A stretch of DNA of 64,000 nucleotides from Arsukibacterium indicum. Lineage in GTDB: Bacteria; Pseudomonadota; Gammaproteobacteria; Enterobacterales; Alteromonadaceae. The notes under the pieces are model-generated. The model was given only the letters and a program-made list of their open reading frames with translations. It made no database searches and was not told the DNA's origin. The translations under genes were made by a program, and so were the position numbers. The stretch covers positions 806,001 through 870,000 of the forward strand of contig NZ_JAHRID010000001.1 in the NCBI RefSeq assembly GCF_019100565.1, in the 5' to 3' direction. Every line of letters starts with the position of its first letter. The stretch's first letter is position 1. Below, in pieces: positions 59,558-64,000 of the stretch.

Positions 59558-59591
59558 TTATTGCAATGTGCGGCTTATTGCAATGTGCGGC
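59558..59591. repeat. Exact 17-base direct repeat after the propeller kinase
   Basis: TTATTGCAATGTGCGGC occurs twice back to back at 59558-59574 and 59575-59591, between convergent genes. Nothing else is apparent in this gap (59538-59632). Confidence 0.85.
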
Positions 59592-59632
59592 CGGCATCAT
59601 GCTACCGATATCAGGTTGTAAGTGATAAATTA

Positions 59633-62253
<2,621 letters not shown>

Positions 62254-62254
<1 letters not shown>

Positions 62255-63318
62255 TACCACTCCAGAGAAAAGGCTTCAAGGCCGGCTAAGTTAAAACTAT
62301 GATCAGGCGCTTTCGGTTGGCGTGCTGGTGCATCTTTTACCGCCTGTGCGATGGCTTTAATGTGCTCGGGCGTGGTGCCACAACAGCCACCGACAATATT
62401 TAAAAAGCCCTGCTTGGCCCAATCGGCTATTTCTTTTGCCATCTCTGCGGCGCCTAAATCGTATTCGCCAAACTCATTCGGTAAACCGGCATTCGGGTGC
62501 ACCGACACATAAGCTTCTGACACGCCAGACAGTGTTTCAACATAAGGGCGCAGTAAATCCGGACCTAAGGCACAGTTCAGGCCAAAACAGACTGGCTCGA
62601 TATGGGCCAGGCTGTGATAAAAGGCTTCAGTAGTCTGGCCGGACAAAGTGCGGCCAGAGGCATCGGTAATAGTACCGGAGATCATTACCGGCAGTTTAAA
62701 GCCCACTTCATCAAATACCTGCAGCACGGCAAAAGCAGCCGCCTTGGCGTTAAGGGTATCAAAAATGGTTTCCAGCATAATAATGTCAGCACCACCTGCA
62801 ATTAGCGCATGGGTTGATTCAGTGTAAGCGTTCACTAGCTCATCAAAGCTAACGTTACGAAAACCCGGATCGTTTACATCCGGCGATATCGACGCGGTGC
62901 GGTTAGTTGGCCCAAGCACGCCGGCAACAAAGCGCGGTTTATCTGGCTCAAGCGCGGTTATCTCATCACACACTTTACGGGCCAGCGCTGCCGACTCGCG
63001 GTTAATCCGGGCAGACAAGCCTTCCATCTGATAATCCGCCATCGCTATGCTGGTCGCATTAAAACTGTTGGTTTCAACAATATCAGCACCGGCCAGCAGG
63101 TACTGGCGGTGAATATCAGCAATAATATCTGGCTGAGTCAGCACCAGTAAGTCGTTATTGCCCTTTACGTCGCACGGCCAGTTAGCAAATTCGCTACCGC
63201 GATAGTCAGCTTCTTCTAACCGGTGCTGCTGGATCATCGTGCCCATGGCGCCATCGAGGATAAAAATGCGCTGTGAAAGCAGCTCGCGAAAATGGTCAGG
63301 CGTCAGTCTTGCTGTCAT
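62254..63318 (-). CDS. metH: Methionine synthase, homocysteine S-methyltransferase module
   Basis: A 354-residue protein matching the first module of MetH, a TIM barrel that binds homocysteine through zinc. The three zinc cysteines are present: CFGLNCALG and [12 protein letters not shown]. The start [13 protein letters not shown] is typical. It ends with [11 protein letters not shown], the point where MetH would enter the linker before the folate module, then a stop overlapping the next gene. It cannot make methionine from methyl-THF without the partner gene. It lies 42 bases after metA. Confidence 0.93.
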
Positions 63319-63360
63319 AAAATGCTCATTATATTAATCTGTACTTATAAGAGTCAGTTC

Positions 63361-64000
63361 TTAAGTACGGCTGCCAATCTGGTTTAATTCAAACGGTGTA
63401 GCCTGGTACACATAATAGTTCAGCCAGTTGCTGAACAGTAAAAAGGCATGGCTTTGCCACAGCTTTTGCGGCCCCTGCAACGGGTTATTATTGCGGTAAT
63501 AGTTTTCCGGTAACTTAGGCGCCGCGCCAGCGGCCAGATCACGCTGATATTCTTCATCCAGCGTAGTTAAATCATACTCCGGGTGGCCGGTAACAAACAC
63601 CCGGCTGCCACTGCTGTTTTGCAGCAAATAGGCCCCGGTAACGTCCGCCTCAGCCAGAATATGTAAATCGTCATGCTGCTGGTACTTTTGCTTCGGCACC
63701 TGGGCATAGCGCGAGTGCGGCACTAAAAATTCATCATCAAAACCGCGCACCAAAGGGCACAGTGGCTGGATTACCTGCTGCCAGTACACGCCGGAGAGTT
63801 TCTCACCACGAATTTCCCGCTGTAAGCCATAATACTGATACAGCGCCGCATGCGCCGCCCAGCATAAAAACAAGGTTGAGGTAACATTGTTATCAGCCCA
63901 GCGCAGAATATCGCCAAACTGGGCCCAGTAGGTTACATCTTCATAGTCGACTAAACCCAGCGGCGCGCCGGTAATAATTAAGCCATCGTATTTTTGCTGC
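63361..64000 (-). CDS. metA: Homoserine O-succinyltransferase (or acetyltransferase), C-terminal part (partial)
   Basis: The C-terminal 213 or so residues are visible and the frame stays open to the window edge. It activates homoserine, the first committed step of methionine synthesis. Marks are YDGLIITGAPLG, FGDILRWADNNVTSTLFLCWAAHA with the catalytic Cys, PHSRYAQVP, and the catalytic-triad VTGHPEYD. MetA-type sequences use succinyl- or acetyl-CoA depending on one active-site residue, which I cannot settle here. It lies next to metH, so both ends of the pathway are encoded together. Confidence 0.94.
   Translation of the reverse strand, partial: QQKYDGLIITGAPLGLVDYEDVTYWAQFGDILRWADNNVTSTLFLCWAAHAALYQYYGLQREIRGEKLSGVYWQQVIQPLCPLVRGFDDEFLVPHSRYAQVPKQKYQQHDDLHILAEADVTGAYLLQNSSGSRVFVTGHPEYDLTTLDEEYQRDLAAGAAPKLPENYYRNNNPLQGPQKLWQSHAFLLFSNWLNYYVYQATPFELNQIGSRT

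Noticed and set aside
63319-63360. Possible cobalamin riboswitch before metH
   Set aside because: The gap is only 42 bases, far too short for a cobalamin riboswitch; control would have to lie upstream of metA.

Overview
The window is a chromosomal segment of a gammaproteobacterium. Gene order and protein sequences fit the Alteromonadales/Chromatiaceae group around Rheinheimera, Arsukibacterium and Alishewanella. The supporting marks are E. coli-like blocks (hemA-prfA-prmC, lolB-ispE-prs, pth-ychF, recX-alaS-csrA-tRNA-Ser-tRNA-Arg), a long-form L25, a sodium-pumping oxaloacetate decarboxylase, a PEP-CTERM protein and several large hybrid histidine kinases. The genus is an inference from these features, not a database match.

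Layout. 0-2 kb: the end of a PEP-CTERM surface protein and a TPR protein. 1.5-7 kb (minus strand): purine and deoxynucleoside salvage (deaminase, gpt, deoD, deoB) and a lipoprotein prolyl oligopeptidase. 7.1-7.5 kb: three identical tRNA-Phe genes. 7.7-13.4 kb: a BarA-like hybrid kinase (plus strand), kdsA, sirB2 and an HD-GYP response regulator (minus). 13.5-21.7 kb: prmC, prfA and hemA, divergent from lolB-ispE-prs, followed by rplY-pth-ychF. 21.8-22.2 kb: tRNA-Met, tRNA-Leu and tRNA-Gln. 22-30 kb: a ubiquinone hydroxylase, a peroxiredoxin, the agmatine-to-putrescine pair aguB-aguA, ppiC, a patch with a broken RAYT transposase and an A+T-rich orphan gene, then rhlE. 30-35 kb: transporters, a MscS channel and two envelope or periplasmic proteins. 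35-42 kb: acnA, tyrS, an M23 endopeptidase and anmK. 42-49 kb (minus): oadGAB and pqiABC. 49-54 kb: a tRNA-Ser/tRNA-Arg(x3) operon, csrA, alaS, recX and a membrane protein. 54-59.5 kb: yqhA, a periplasmic solute-binding protein and a 1204-residue propeller hybrid kinase. 59.6-64 kb: methionine synthase encoded as two coupled genes, and metA running off the edge.

Most of the window is housekeeping DNA. The parts that deserve a second look are the clean two-gene split of MetH, the A+T-rich orphan secreted protein beside a decayed RAYT element and a cluster of overlapping inverted repeats, the HD-GYP regulator lying inside an otherwise conserved translation/heme/LPS gene block, and the propeller-type hybrid kinase divergent from a solute-binding protein. 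I see no CRISPR array, prophage, intact insertion sequence, restriction-modification or toxin-antitoxin module, and no clear candidate for a wholly new multi-gene system.
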